Source: Hormoscilla sp. GUM202
GTDB taxonomy: Bacteria; Cyanobacteriota; Cyanobacteriia; Cyanobacteriales; Desertifilaceae
DNA: 37,313 bases
Reading direction: 5' to 3'
Assembly: GCA_005518205.2 (NCBI GenBank)
Contig: RFFC02000010.1
Span: 1 to 37,313 of the forward strand
In this document: positions 24,370 through 36,200 of the stretch, one piece after another
How positions within the stretch are numbered: position 1 is the first letter of the stretch
How the letters are laid out: every line of letters begins with the position of its first letter
The notes under the pieces: generated by a model
The model's input: the letters and a program-made list of their open reading frames with translations, nothing else
The model's database searches: none
Told to the model about the DNA's origin: nothing
Program-made: the position numbers and the translations under genes

Positions 24370-27252
24370 TCAGGATTTGTGGTTGCGATCGAATGATTGT
24401 AGGGAATCTTTAACAGCAGCAAAAACAATAGACCAGTCTCCAGGAGTTTGCTGTCGGAATAGGCGCATGGTAGGATACCAAGGAGAATCTTGACGATCGA
24501 GCATCCAGCGCCAGTCCGGGGCAAAGGGTAACAGTATCCAAACAGGTTTTCCTAAAGCCCCGGCTAAATGGGCCACAGATGTATCGATGCTAATGACTAA
24601 ATCTAGTTGGGCGATCGCCCCTGCGGTATCGGCGAAATCATGCAGCAGAGGATCGAGAGAAATAACCTTATCTTTAAGCTGTTCGAGGTCTTTGACCTGG
24701 GGACCTTTTTGGAGACTGTAGAAAGTAATGTTCTCAATTTCTAGCAGGGGCAAAAATTCAGTAATAGAACAGGAACGCCTGCTGAAACTGGGATGATCTT
24801 GATTGCAACTCCAGACAATGCCCACCTTCACGGGCCGATCCGTTTGTAGTAAACACTTTAGTGTTTCCGACGCTTCCGACCCATGCAAATAGGGGACTTG
24901 GGCCGGAATTTTTTCCAGAGTCGTCCCCAGAAGATGGGGTAAACTCATTAAGGGGGCGATCGCGTCAAAATCTGGTATTTGACTTTCAGCGGGAATGAGT
25001 CGATCGATCCCGGGGACAGTAGAGAATAATCGTAGCAATTCTGTGCGACATTCAACAATCACCCGTGGGCCTTTCGCCTTCACATGGGGGATATAGCGAA
25101 TAAACTGAATGGCATCGCCAAAACCCTGTTCGGCAAAAACTAAGATGGTGCGTCCCTGCAAGTCGGAACCATCCCAAAGGTAGCGAGAGCGAGAGAAATA
25201 TTTCTTGTACCTGGTAGTGAATTCAGGCATGTGCCAGCGCCACTCATATTCGGCAAAACCATTTTGCAAGTCTCCTGACAGCATCAGGGCAAAAGAGAAA
25301 CCGTAGTGAGTTGCCGCGTCTTCTGGTTCCATGGTTAGGGCCTGGCGGTAGGATGCGATCGCCTCTTCTATGCGTCCCAGTTCCCGCAATGCCTTGCCCA
25401 TATTTTTATAAGCTGCCTGATGGGGCTTGATGGCGGTAGCTTTTTGGTACTGACGAATTACCTCCTGTAAGTCCCGGCCCGCCGACAGCATGGCCGTGCC
25501 CAGATTATAGTAAAAATTAGCGTTATTGGGGTCAAGTTCGCTGGCCCGCTGGTAGTAAGCGATCGCCTCTGAGAAATTTTGCAAATTATGCAGAGTTATG
25601 GCTATATTGTTGTAGACATTAGCATTGTTGGGTTGCAGGGTGAGGGACTGGTGGTAATGGGCGATCGCCTGTTGGTGCCGACCCTGCTTGCGCAAAGCAT
25701 TACCTTGATTGTAAAGTCGGTCTGCGGCCAGTTTCAGGAATGACTGTAGGGCTGTTTTGACTGCTACAAACACCCCGGACCAATCACCAGGTTGAGATTG
25801 ACGGAACAGGCCCATGGTAGGATACCAGGGAGAGTCGGTGCGATGCAACATCCAACGCCAGTCCGGGGCAAAAGGTAAGAGTACCCAAACAGGTTTGCCC
25901 ATGGCCCCGGCTAAATGGGCCACAGCAGTATCGATGCTAATCACTAAATCTAATTGGGCGATAATAGCAGCAGTGTCAGCAAAATCCTGTAGCATCGGAT
26001 CCAGGGAGATAATCTTATCCTGAAATTGATCGAGTTCGCGTACTTGCGGACCTTTCTGGAGACTATAGAAAGCAACACCGGGAATATCTAAAAGGGGCGA
26101 AAACTCTCCTAGAGAACAGGAACGTTTATGGGCCGTACCGTGAGTGGGTTTGCAACCCCAGACAATGCCCACCTTTATAGGAAGATCCGTTCGTAGTAAG
26201 CGCTTTAGCGCTTCCGACGCTTCCGACCCATACAAATAAGGCACTTGGGCGGGAATTGTTTCTAGAGTCGTACCGAGAAGATGGGGTAAACTCATCAAGG
26301 AGGTATGGACGTGAAATGCTGGCAACTGGGCACCCCATTCAACGAGTTGGTCGATACCCTCTACAGTAGCAAACAAGCGCATCAAAGCAGGTTCGCATTC
26401 AAAGATTACCCGGGCGCCCCGTGCTTTTACCAAGGGGATATAGCGAATAAATTGAATGGCATCGCCAAATCCTTGTTCGGTATAGATCGCAATGGTTCGT
26501 CCTTGCAAGTCGGAACCATCCCAGCGGGGTTGAGGAAAATTATGTAATGATTTGTTCTTGGCAAAATCAGGACTTTGCCAACGCCACTCGTACTCGGCAA
26601 AGCCATTTTTTAAGTCCCCCATTTGCAGCAGGGCGATGCCGAGGTTGCGGTGGGCGCCGATACTATCGGGTTCCAATGCCAGTATTTTATGGTATTGCCC
26701 GATCGCCTCTTGAACTTCGGACTGTTCGAGAAGCACGCCTGCCAGGTTATTATAGGCATCGAGATAGTCGGGTTTGAGGGCGATCGCCCGTTCGTATTGC
26801 TGGCGGGCCTGGGCAAACTGGCCCTGCTGTCCCCAGACCACACCGAGATTATAATAGACTTCAGCGCACTGGGGATTAACGGCGATCGCCTGTTGGTAAT
26901 GGTAGATGGCCCGTTCGGGATCGTCCTGGGCCAGAAAAGCGACAGCCAAATTATTGCGAGCATTAGCATTATCGGGTTCCAGGGCCAGGTATTGTTCATA
27001 CAGGGCGATGGTTTCCGGGATGCGATCGAGAGCATGAGTCAGGGAAGCAAGTTGCAGCAAAGCTTTGGCATTGTTTGGTTCCCTTTGGAGAACTTGACGG
27101 TAGAGGGTTTCCGCCTCAGTCAGTCTGTCCGCCTTGTGATAATTCGTAGCAACTTGCAGTAGATTGTTCGTAGTAAGCGCTTTAGCGCTTTCTTCCCGAT
27201 CGATTTCGAGTTCCCCAGAAACCCGGTTTCTTAATCCCTCAGCTAATTCATC
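24370..27252 (-). CDS. Two-module TPR-glycosyltransferase frame, probable frameshift continuation of the giant gene upstream
   Basis: From residue DELAEGLRNRVSG (27252) onward this frame encodes 960 residues: a linker, TPRs, a GT-B domain, a second TPR set and a second GT-B domain, both with the HLAGA-GKPVW, PDWRWM and PWYPTM signatures. There is no ATG, GTG or TTG between 27252 and the first TPR; the first in-frame TTG lies well inside it (near 27065). The only upstream ATG in this frame (27420) would translate the neighbour's conserved glycosyltransferase sequence out of frame, which is not believable. The frame is exactly -1 relative to the end of the five-module gene, with an A10 tract at the join. 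It is best viewed as the 3' part of one seven-module gene, either by programmed frameshifting or transcriptional slippage or because a single base is missing. Confidence 0.85.
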   Translation of the reverse strand, partial: DELAEGLRNRVSGELEIDREESAKALTTNNLLQVATNYHKADRLTEAETLYRQVLQREPNNAKALLQLASLTHALDRIPETIALYEQYLALEPDNANARNNLAVAFLAQDDPERAIYHYQQAIAVNPQCAEVYYNLGVVWGQQGQFAQARQQYERAIALKPDYLDAYNNLAGVLLEQSEVQEAIGQYHKILALEPDSIGAHRNLGIALLQMGDLKNGFAEYEWRWQSPDFAKNKSLHNFPQPRWDGSDLQGRTIAIYTEQGFGDAIQFIRYIPLVKARGARVIFECEPALMRLFATVEGIDQLVEWGAQLPAFHVHTSLMSLPHLLGTTLETIPAQVPYLYGSEASEALKRLLRTDLPIKVGIVWGCKPTHGTAHKRSCSLGEFSPLLDIPGVAFYSLQKGPQVRELDQFQDKIISLDPMLQDFADTAAIIAQLDLVISIDTAVAHLAGAMGKPVWVLLPFAPDWRWMLHRTDSPWYPTMGLFRQSQPGDWSGVFVAVKTALQSFLKLAADRLYNQGNALRKQGRHQQAIAHYHQSLTLQPNNANVYNNIAITLHNLQNFSEAIAYYQRASELDPNNANFYYNLGTAMLSAGRDLQEVIRQYQKATAIKPHQAAYKNMGKALRELGRIEEAIASYRQALTMEPEDAATHYGFSFALMLSGDLQNGFAEYEWRWHMPEFTTRYKKYFSRSRYLWDGSDLQGRTILVFAEQGFGDAIQFIRYIPHVKAKGPRVIVECRTELLRLFSTVPGIDRLIPAESQIPDFDAIAPLMSLPHLLGTTLEKIPAQVPYLHGSEASETLKCLLQTDRPVKVGIVWSCNQDHPSFSRRSCSITEFLPLLEIENITFYSLQKGPQVKDLEQLKDKVISLDPLLHDFADTAGAIAQLDLVISIDTSVAHLAGALGKPVWILLPFAPDWRWMLDRQDSPWYPTMRLFRQQTPGDWSIVFAAVKDSLQSFDRNHKS
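24851..24866. repeat. Dispersed palindrome AAACACTTTAGTGTTT in the interdomain loop
   Basis: With its GTTTGTAGT flank it encodes SETLKCLLQTD, the loop between the two halves of the last glycosyltransferase domain. The homologous loop of the previous module carries the AAGCGC variant (26198-26213). Confidence 0.75.
26198..26213. repeat. Dispersed palindrome AAGCGCTTTAGCGCTT in the interdomain loop
   Basis: Preceded by GTTCGTAGT and translated as SEALKRLLRTD between the two GT-B halves. It differs from the copy in the next module at paired positions on both arms, so both stay perfect palindromes. Confidence 0.75.
27175..27190. repeat. Dispersed palindrome AAGCGCTTTAGCGCTT in the module linker
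   Basis: Flanked by GTTCGTAGT and located about 70 bases downstream (in the minus sense) of the A10 tract. It encodes SAKALTTNN in the linker before the TPRs. As a hairpin it is too far to act as a classical frameshift stimulator. Confidence 0.65.
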
Positions 27253-30200
27253 TTTTTTTTTTCCGCAACAATCTCCTGCAATGCCTGTTTTACAGCAGCA
27301 AATACTTCCGACCAATCGCCCCGTTTTTGCTGGCGGAACAGGCCCATGGTAGGATACCAGGGAGAATCTGGGCGTTCCAACATCCAGCGCCAGTCGGGAG
27401 CAAAAGCAAGCAGTACCCATACCGGTTTTCCGAGGGCACCTGCTAAATGGGCAACTGCCGTATCTACTGTAATCACTAAATCGAGTTGTGCGATAATCGC
27501 AGCAGTGTCGGCAAAATCATGGATCTGTGGGTCCAGATTAACCAAATTGGGAATATCCGAAGTAATATCTGCCACCCGATCGCCCTTTTGGAGGCTGTAG
27601 AAAGAAACGTCATCCATTTGTAGGAGAGGCAGAAAATGAGATAAGTTGATGGAACGATGGCGATCGGTCTTATTCATGGTACTGCCCGCCCAAACGATAC
27701 CCACCTTGGTCTGGCCTGTCAGGGGCGTCTCGCTGTTCGCGGGAGCTTGCAAATAGGGTACGAGATTTGGTATTGTATCTAAGGTAGTACCCAGAATGCG
27801 AGGTAAACTCATCAAGGGCGCTTGCAGATCCAGTGGGGGCAATTGTTCCCCTTTAACTACCAATTGGTCGATCCCTTCTAGGGTTTCAAACAGACGAATC
27901 AGAGGTTGCTGACATTCGACAACAATGCGACCGGGTTTGCGGGCCCGGACCATGGGCAAATAGCGGATAAATTGCATGGCATCGCCAAAACCCTGTTCCC
28001 CTCGCAGCAAAATAGTTTTCCCCTCCAGGGGGCTGCCATCCCAAACATTATGCAGGTAATGTCCTAGGGAAAATCCTTTTTGATGCCAGCGCCATTCATA
28101 TTCTACAAAACCTCGGGGAAAATCTCCACTTAATAAGAGTGTGATCGCCAGATAGAGGTGGGCCTCGGGGTTTTGGGGTTGCCGGGCCAGGGCCTGCTGA
28201 TAATGGCCGATCGCCTGGTTTAAATTACCCAGTTCTCGCCATGCCAAACCCAGGTTAACATGGGCTTCAACATGGTCTGGTTTCAGAGATAGCAACTGCT
28301 GATATGCGCTAATAGCCTCATCCGTGCGGTCTTCCCGCATCAGGGCCTGGCCCAGGTTATTGTAAGCATCAATGTAATCTGGCTTCAGGGCGATCGCCTT
28401 TTTGTAGTAAGGTATGGCTTCAGCAGCCCTTTCCAGCTTCCAGAGGGCCGCACCCAAATTATTGAGCACTTGGGGATAGTGGGGATTTAATTCCAGGGCC
28501 TGACGATAATGGGCGATCGCCTCTTCCGCATTATCCATTTGATAAGCAACGACCCCCAGAAGCTGGCGTGCATCCACATTATGAGGTTGGGCCTGAAGAA
28601 TTTGCTGATAGATACTCCGTGCGGCTTCCAAGCGTCCCCCTTGTTGATGCTGCACCCCTGCTTGTAAAAGAGATGTAATCTCATCGCTTGTCAGTTGTTT
28701 GTTGTTAGTTGTCTGTTGTACTTGACTACCAACAACTGACGACTGACTACCAACAACTGACAACTGACCACTGACAACTGACGACTCGCCAGACCATGAC
28801 AATAAAGCCGATTTAACTCGGGCAAACAGTTCGGACCAATCACCAGGTTGCTGTTGGCGGAACAGGCGTATAGTTGGATACCAAGGAGAATTTTCGTATG
28901 TCAATCGCCAGCGCCAATCAGGACAATGGCACAGCAGCACCCATACAGGTTTACCGAGGGCCCCGGCCAGGTGCGCCACTGCCGTATCTACAGTAATCAC
29001 CAAGTCAAGTTGCCGGACTATTGCTGCGGTATCGGCAAAATCCTTCAAGAGGGGGTCGAGATTCACCAAATTGCCAATCTCGGGGGTAATATCTGCGGTC
29101 CTGCTGCCCTTTTGGAGACTGTAGAAAGCGATGCCCGGAATTTCCAGCAGTTGCTGAAAATAGGACAGAGTTGTAGAACGGCGGCGGTCATTTTTATTAG
29201 AAGGATTTCCGGCCCAGACTATTCCCACCTTTAATTGCTCCGTTCGTAGGATAGGCGTCTCGCCTGTCCCAAGCTTTAGCGCTTCTTCTCCCGCTAGCGC
29301 TTCCGAGAGGACAGCTTTTACGTAAGGCACTTGAGTAGGAATAGTTTCCCAAGTATTCCCCAGGATGCGGGGCAAACTCAGCAAAGCAGCTTTCACGTCA
29401 AAGGAGGGCAACTCTTCGCCCTTGATGACCACTCGATCGATGCCATCTACTGTCTGCAACAGACGATAGACTGCGGGCTTACACATGACTATTACTTTGA
29501 CGTTTACGTTTACGTTTGATCCCCGGGCCCGGACCAAGGGAACGTAACGGATAAAATTAATCGTATCCCCAAATCCCTGTTCGGTATAAAGTAAAATTGT
29601 TTTGCCATCCAGGGACTCCCCCTGCCACTCCGGTTGATTTAATTCCGGGCGCTGTATGTGTTTCAGTTGCCAGCGCCACTCGTACTCCGCAAAACCCCGC
29701 CGATAATCTCCAGCTAACATTAAGGTAATCGCTAAACCCATGTGCGCTTCGGCAAACTGCGGGTTCAAATCTATCGCCCGTTCGTAGCTAGCAATAGATG
29801 CTTGTAGCTGGCATTTTCTGTGCAGGGCCACGGCCAAATTATGGTAAGCGTCGGTGAAGTTGGGGTCCAGGGCGATCGCCTGGCGGGACATGGCCTCTGC
29901 TTCGTCCACTCGGTCCATTTCTTCGAGAACCAAACCCAGGTTACTATAACCTATAGCATAGTTGGGATCCAAGGCTATCGCCCGTTCTAAATGGACTTTT
30001 GCTTCATCTAAGCGTCCGACATCCTTGAGTGCCACGCCCAAGTTGCTGCGGACCGAGGCCGAATTTGGTTCCATGGCGATCGCCCGATCGTACATGGCGA
30101 TGGCATCTTCCAGCTTATCTTGTTCTTGAAAAATCGAGCCCAAACTGACGATCGGGTCTACGTAGTCCGGTTGAATAGCTATAGCCCTTTGATAGGAACT

Positions 30201-33200
30201 GGCCGCTTCGTCAACTCTACCCAAGTCCCGATAGACATTACCGATATTATTATGGACGTTAGCAGCATTTGGATTAATTTGCAAAGCCTTTTGGTAGGCA
30301 GCGATCGCCTCTTGAGGGAGACCCTGCTTGCGCAGGACTACGCCCAGATTAACATGAGCATCCAGCAAATCTGGCTTGAGATTGATTGCCCGTTTATAAT
30401 GCTGAGTTGCCTCTGCAAGCTTGCCCTGTTTTTTCAGGGCCATTCCCAGGCGGCGATGGGCTTCGGCGAACTCCGGATCGATACTAATCGCTTTACTAAA
30501 GCAGGCGATCGCTGCATCTATTTTACCATTCTGCTGCGCTTGAAAACCTTCGTCTAGTAACTGTAATACCCTGTTATTTACTGCTCTCGTTCCCTGGGGA
30601 CCGCCTGGGAACGCTATTGTTGGGGTTGGGGGCTTAAATTGATTACCGAAACCTTTATTTTTAGCTTTTTGTTGCTTTTTGCGCTTTTTCACAGCTTCTC
30701 CTTCCTCCTGATAACCCAATGCTAATAAACTGTCCCATACTTCCTCAAAAACACCCTGCCAATCTCCCGGAGATGCTTGACGAAATAGTCGCATCGTGCT
30801 ATACCAGGGAGTAGATTCTCCGGACTGCATCCAGCGCCAGTCGGGGGCAAAGGGTAGCAGCACCCAAACGGGTTTGCCCAGGGCACCTGCTAAATGGGGA
30901 ACCGCAGTATCTACGGAAATGACGAGGTCCAATTGGGCGATCGCGCTAGCAGTATCGGCGAAGTCATTTAGCTGGGGACTTAGATCGTGAATAGGATCCA
31001 TGACTTCAACTGCCCGGGCGCCTTTTTGCAAGCTATAGAAGACCAAACCCGGTATGTCTAGCAATTCCAGAAAATAGTTTAATCCGCAAGAACGGAGACG
31101 TTGAGGACTCTGAAGTCGGTTTTCGCCCCATTCACCTGCTGCCCAAACAATTCCCACCTTTAGGTTTCCCGTGCCGGGCATCTGGACTGTCACGTTTTCT
31201 ACTGTTTGCAGGTAAGGTATTTGAGTAGGAATTGTGGAAACAGTCGTACCGAGGATGCCCGGGAGACTCATCAAGGGGGCATGCAGGTCAAATTCTACCG
31301 ACTCATCGACTACAGATACTAGCTTGCTAATACCGGGAATGGTGGAAAACAATCGCACTAAGGACGGCCCGCAGGCACAGACGATCGCCCGAGGATGTCG
31401 TTGGGCCACCAGGGGGAGATAACGAATAAATTGAATTGTATCCCCCAACCCCTGTTCGGCATGTAATAATATGGTCCGTCCTGCCAGTTCCTCTCCCGTC
31501 CACAGGGGTTGCGGAAAAGCGGGCATCACTTTACCCGGTAGATGCCAGCGCCAATGATATTCGGCAAATCCAGCTGTAAAATTGTTAGCGTAAAGTAAGG
31601 TCAGCGATCGGGCGAAATGGGCTTCGACATTTTCCGAGTCGATCTCCAGGGTTTTGCCGTAGGCCGCGATCGCCTCATCGATGCGCCGCAGTTCGTAGAA
31701 AGCATGACCCATATTATTGTAAGCATCGATGTACTCCGGCAGCAACTCGATGGCCTTTTGATAGTATGCGATCGCCAGTTCTGGTTTCCCAGTCTGTTGC
31801 AAGGCTACGCCGATATTATGATAAGCATCAGCATAGTCGGGTCTTAGTTCAATCGCCGTTCGGTACTGGACGATCGCCTCTTCCTGCCGACCCTGTTGTT
31901 GTAATGTCACCCCCAGGTTAAAATGATCTTCTGGGCCTTTCGCCTCCAGACTCACCACCTGCTGGTAACTGCCGATCGCTTCATCCAGTAACCCTTGTTC
32001 CTTGAGAGTAGCAGCCAGATTTCTTGCTGCTTCTATATTATCTGGTTGCAGTCTGAGGGTAGTGCGATAATTGGCGATCGCCCCATCGGCATCTCCCCGG
32101 TCTCTGAGGATCGCCGCCAGATTAAAGTAACCTTCGGCAAATTCGGGAGCCAGATTTGTGGCCTCTCTGGCATGGGCGATCGCCAAGTCCAGCTGTTGCA
32201 AACCGTGATATACTGCACTCAGGTTACTGTGAAACTCGCCCTGGTTGGGATTGAGAGCGATCGCTTTTTCGATCGAATCGACAGCAATATCTGACTGACC
32301 TTTTTGATGGGCCATCACCCCCAGTAAATGCAAAGCTTGGGCGTAGTCCGGCGCTGTTTCCGGTTGGTTAGCAATAATTTGCCGATAGATGTTTTCCGCT
32401 GCTTCTAGGCGTCCCGCCTGGTGATGTGCTAAAGCAATTGCTAATTGTTCGTTGTCAATTGCTAATTGTTCATTGTTAATTAAAGTGCGTTCATTATCAA
32501 ACTTGATATTTCCGATTAACAATTGCACTAAGGACTGCAAGGCCGATTTTACTTGCACGAACGGCCAATCTCCCGGTTGACTCTGACGGAACAAACGCAT
32601 GGTCGGATACCAGGGACTGTCCGATCTATTTAGCATCCAGCGCCAGTCCGGTGCAAAAGGCAGCAGTACCCAGACAGGTTTGCCCATGGCCCCCGCTAAA
32701 TGGGCCACCGCCGTGTCTACGGAAATAACTAAATCCAGTTGGGCGATCGCATTTGCCGTATCAGCAAAATCATGTAATTGCTCGTGCAGAGATAATATTC
32801 GTAGGGCGGGCGTCTCGCCTGCCCGTCCTCCACCTGTCTCGCCCCGTAAAACTTCCAACTCTTCCTCTGAAGGTTCTTTTTGCAGACTATATAAAGTAAC
32901 CGAAGGGATAGCCAAAAGTTCCAGAAAATCATCTACCGAACAAGAACGATAGCGAGTCAGATCGTGGAGATAGGAATCAGTACCGGCCCAGACAAAACCC
33001 ACTTTAATTGCAGCTTCATTGGGGAAATCCCCCCCTACCCCCCTTCGGAAGGGGGGAGTCAGAAGCCCCCCCCTTTCTAAGGGGGGCTGGGGGGGATTTT
33101 TCTGCTCTAAGGGGGGAGTCATAAGCCCCCCCCTTTCTAAGGGGGGCTGGGGGGGATTTTTCTGCTCTAAGGGGGGAGTCATAAGCCCCCCCCTTTCTAA

Positions 33201-36200
33201 GGGGGGTTGGGGGGGATTTTTCTGCTCTAAGGGGGGACTCAGAAGCCCCCCCCTTTCTAAGGGGGGCTGGGGGGGATTCGACAAATAAGGTATTGAAGCG
33301 GGAATATTCTCTAGAGTGGTGCCCAGAATGCGGGGTAAACTCAAAAGAGGCACCTGGACATCAAACTCTGGCAATGGGGATTTTTCCGGAACGGTACCCT
33401 GAGTTACCACTCGATCGATTCCCGGGACGTTAGCAAACAGTCGGACCAAGCATTCGGGACATTCGACAATTACTTGTCCGACCCGTTCTTTTACCAGGGG
33501 GGCGTAGCGGATAAACTGAATATTATCACCCAGTCCTTGTTCTGCGTATATGAGAATAGTACCGCCTGCTAGGTAGGAACCATCCCACAGAGGTTGTTCA
33601 AAATGACGGGGCGCTACTATATTATCGTCCCAACGCCATTCATATTCATTCCAACCTGCTAGCATCTCCCCCATTAATAGCCAGGTAAAGGCCCGGGCAA
33701 AATGAGTGGTAGCATCATTGGGTCTCAACGCCAGAGATTTGTTGTAATGCCCGATCGCCTCATCTAAACGCCCTTCCGTTTGCAAGACGAGGGCCATGTT
33801 ATTGTGAACTTCTACGTAGTTGGGTTCGATGGCCAGCGCCAGGTGATATTGGGCGATCGCCTCGGCAATTTTCCCCTGCTTTTTGAAAGTGTTGCCCAAG
33901 CGATTATAGGCCCCGGCGTAGTTCTGGTCTAGGGCGATCGCCTGTTGATATTGAACGATCGCCTCATCCAACCGTCCTACTGTTTTCAGGCAGTTGCCCC
34001 AATTATTGTAAGCTTGAGGATAGTCCGGCTTCAGGGCGATCGCTTGCTGGTAATTGGCGATCGCCTCTTCATGTTTCTCTTGTTCTTGGAGGGCATTGCC
34101 CAGGTTATAGTAAATCTCAGCCCGATCGGGTTTGATATTTGAAGCCTCCTGGTAGATGGCGATCGCCTTTTCCGGGTCTCCTTGTTGACAAATAGCCAAT
34201 CCTAAATTAAGCCGGGCTTCAATATGATCTGAGTCACATACTATGGCCTGTTGGTAGAGGGCGATCGCCTCATCTAAATTATTGGCAGTGTGGAGAAATG
34301 ACCCTAGAGAATAGAGAGTATCGGCATGTGCGGGAAAATTAGAGAGAATTTGCCGACACATGTCGATCGCCTGTTGAGTTTCTCCCAGTTCGTGGTAGTT
34401 GCGGGCAATTTCTAAACCCCGATCGATCGATATTTCCTGGGTGGCGTGGGGCACCGCAGGGGGGAGTCCCGCCTGCCCGAAGCGTAGGGCGGGCGTCTCG
34501 CCTGCCTCGGCGTGGGGCACCGCAGGGGGGAGTCCCGCCTGCCCGTCTACCAATGCAGCCTTAACTTGGGCAAACACGCCTTGCCAGTCGGACTGTTTTG
34601 CTTGGCGAAATAGCCGCATTGTCGGATACCAGGGGCTGTCCGATCGATCTAGCAACCAACGCCAGTCAGGAGAAAAAGGTAGCAGCACCCAGACAGGTTT
34701 TCCTAAAGCACCTGCTAAATGGGCAACTGCTGTATCTACAGATATAATTAAGTCCAGTTGGGCGATCGCCGCCGCCGTATCAGCGAAGTCACCCAACTGC
34801 GTGCTTAAATCCTGTATGGGTGCGCCCTCAGGGATATCTGTTGGTTCCTTTTGCAAACTATAAAGAGAAATTCCCGGTATCTGGGACAGTTCCAGAAATA
34901 GGGACAGCGGACAAGAACGTTTCTTAGCTGTAGGACTTTGAGCATTAACAGCCCACACAATACCGACTTTTCTTAACCCTCCTTCCGTTCTTTCTTCTCG
35001 TTCCCTGGCAGGAGCCAGGGAACGCGGCCCCTGAGGCTCTGCCTCCTCGTTCCCTGGCTCCTGCCTGGGAACACCCCCTTGCCTGGTTGGGTTTCGTTCC
35101 TCTACCCAACCTACAGGATCTGTATGGTCCCCCCTTTCAAAGGGGGGCAGGGGGGGATTCCACAAATAGGGAACTCCAGCGGGAATAGTTTCTATAGTCG
35201 TACCCAGGATGCGGGGAAGACTCATCAGGGGGGCTTGCAGGTCAAATGCTGGCAATGGTTCGCCCTTAATTACGAACTGCTGAACGCCAGAGACCGTAGT
35301 AAACAAGCGCCAAAGATCCGGATATGTTTCCAGAATTACTTTACTGGCACCCCGCTGGGCGACTAAGGCCGCGTAACGGACGAACTGAATAGCATCCCCG
35401 CATCCCTGTTCTGTATGTAAGAGAATGGTTTTTCCTGCCAGGGACGAACCATCCCAAAGGGGTTTTCCCAAGCGTTCTTCTGGGGTCTGTGATTTTGTCC
35501 GCCAGCGCCATTCATATTCTACAAATCCTTGGCTCAAGTCCTGCAATAATAACAAGCACATTCCCAGACGGACGCGGGCCATTGCTGCATCTGGCTTTAA
35601 GGCAATAGCATGGCGGTAATAGCCTAACGCCTCTGCCCATTTCTTTTGTCCTTGCAGGGCAAAACCCAGGTCGCTATAGGCTTCAGCAAAGTCTGGTTTC
35701 AGCGCGATCGCCTGTTGGTGGCATCCGATCGCCTCTGCCAATTTCCCCTGACTTTCCCAAGCCGTACCCATATTATTGTATACTTCTGGATAATCTGGTT
35801 TAATTGCCAGAGCCTGACGATATTGGGCGATCGCCTCTTCTATCTTCCCCTGCAGTTGTAATGCTATCCCCAGGTTGCAAATTGCCTCCAGATAGTCGGG
35901 TTTTATCCTTAAAGCCTCTTGATACTGTCTTACCGCCTCTGGGAACAAGCCCCATTTTTGATAGCCCTGACCCAGTTGATTGTAAAATTCCGCCTTTTCT
36001 GGTTTAATGGCAATGGCTTTTTCATAATAGGCGATCGCCTCTTCTCTCCGGTCGGACACTTCCAAAATCATGGCCAAATTATGGTAAGCTTCCGCACAGT
36101 TGGGGTCAATGCTGATGGCCTTTTCGTAGCAGGCGATCGCCTCATCATCCTGGCCCAAGGATCGCAAAGCCACGCCCAAATTATTGTGCAGGCGCATGTC

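Noticed and set aside
27253-27420. N-terminal 56 residues of a separate protein starting at the ATG at 27420
   Set aside because: They overlap the conserved glycosyltransferase end of the neighbouring gene in another frame and show no TPR or other family features.
33031-33285. Possible CRISPR array because of regularly spaced repeats
   Set aside because: The period is fully repeated with no unique spacers, and the region is an open coding frame.
33019-33288. Plus-strand frame rich in Pro/Gly/Ser
   Set aside because: It is the antisense reading of the 60-bp repeats inside the giant gene.
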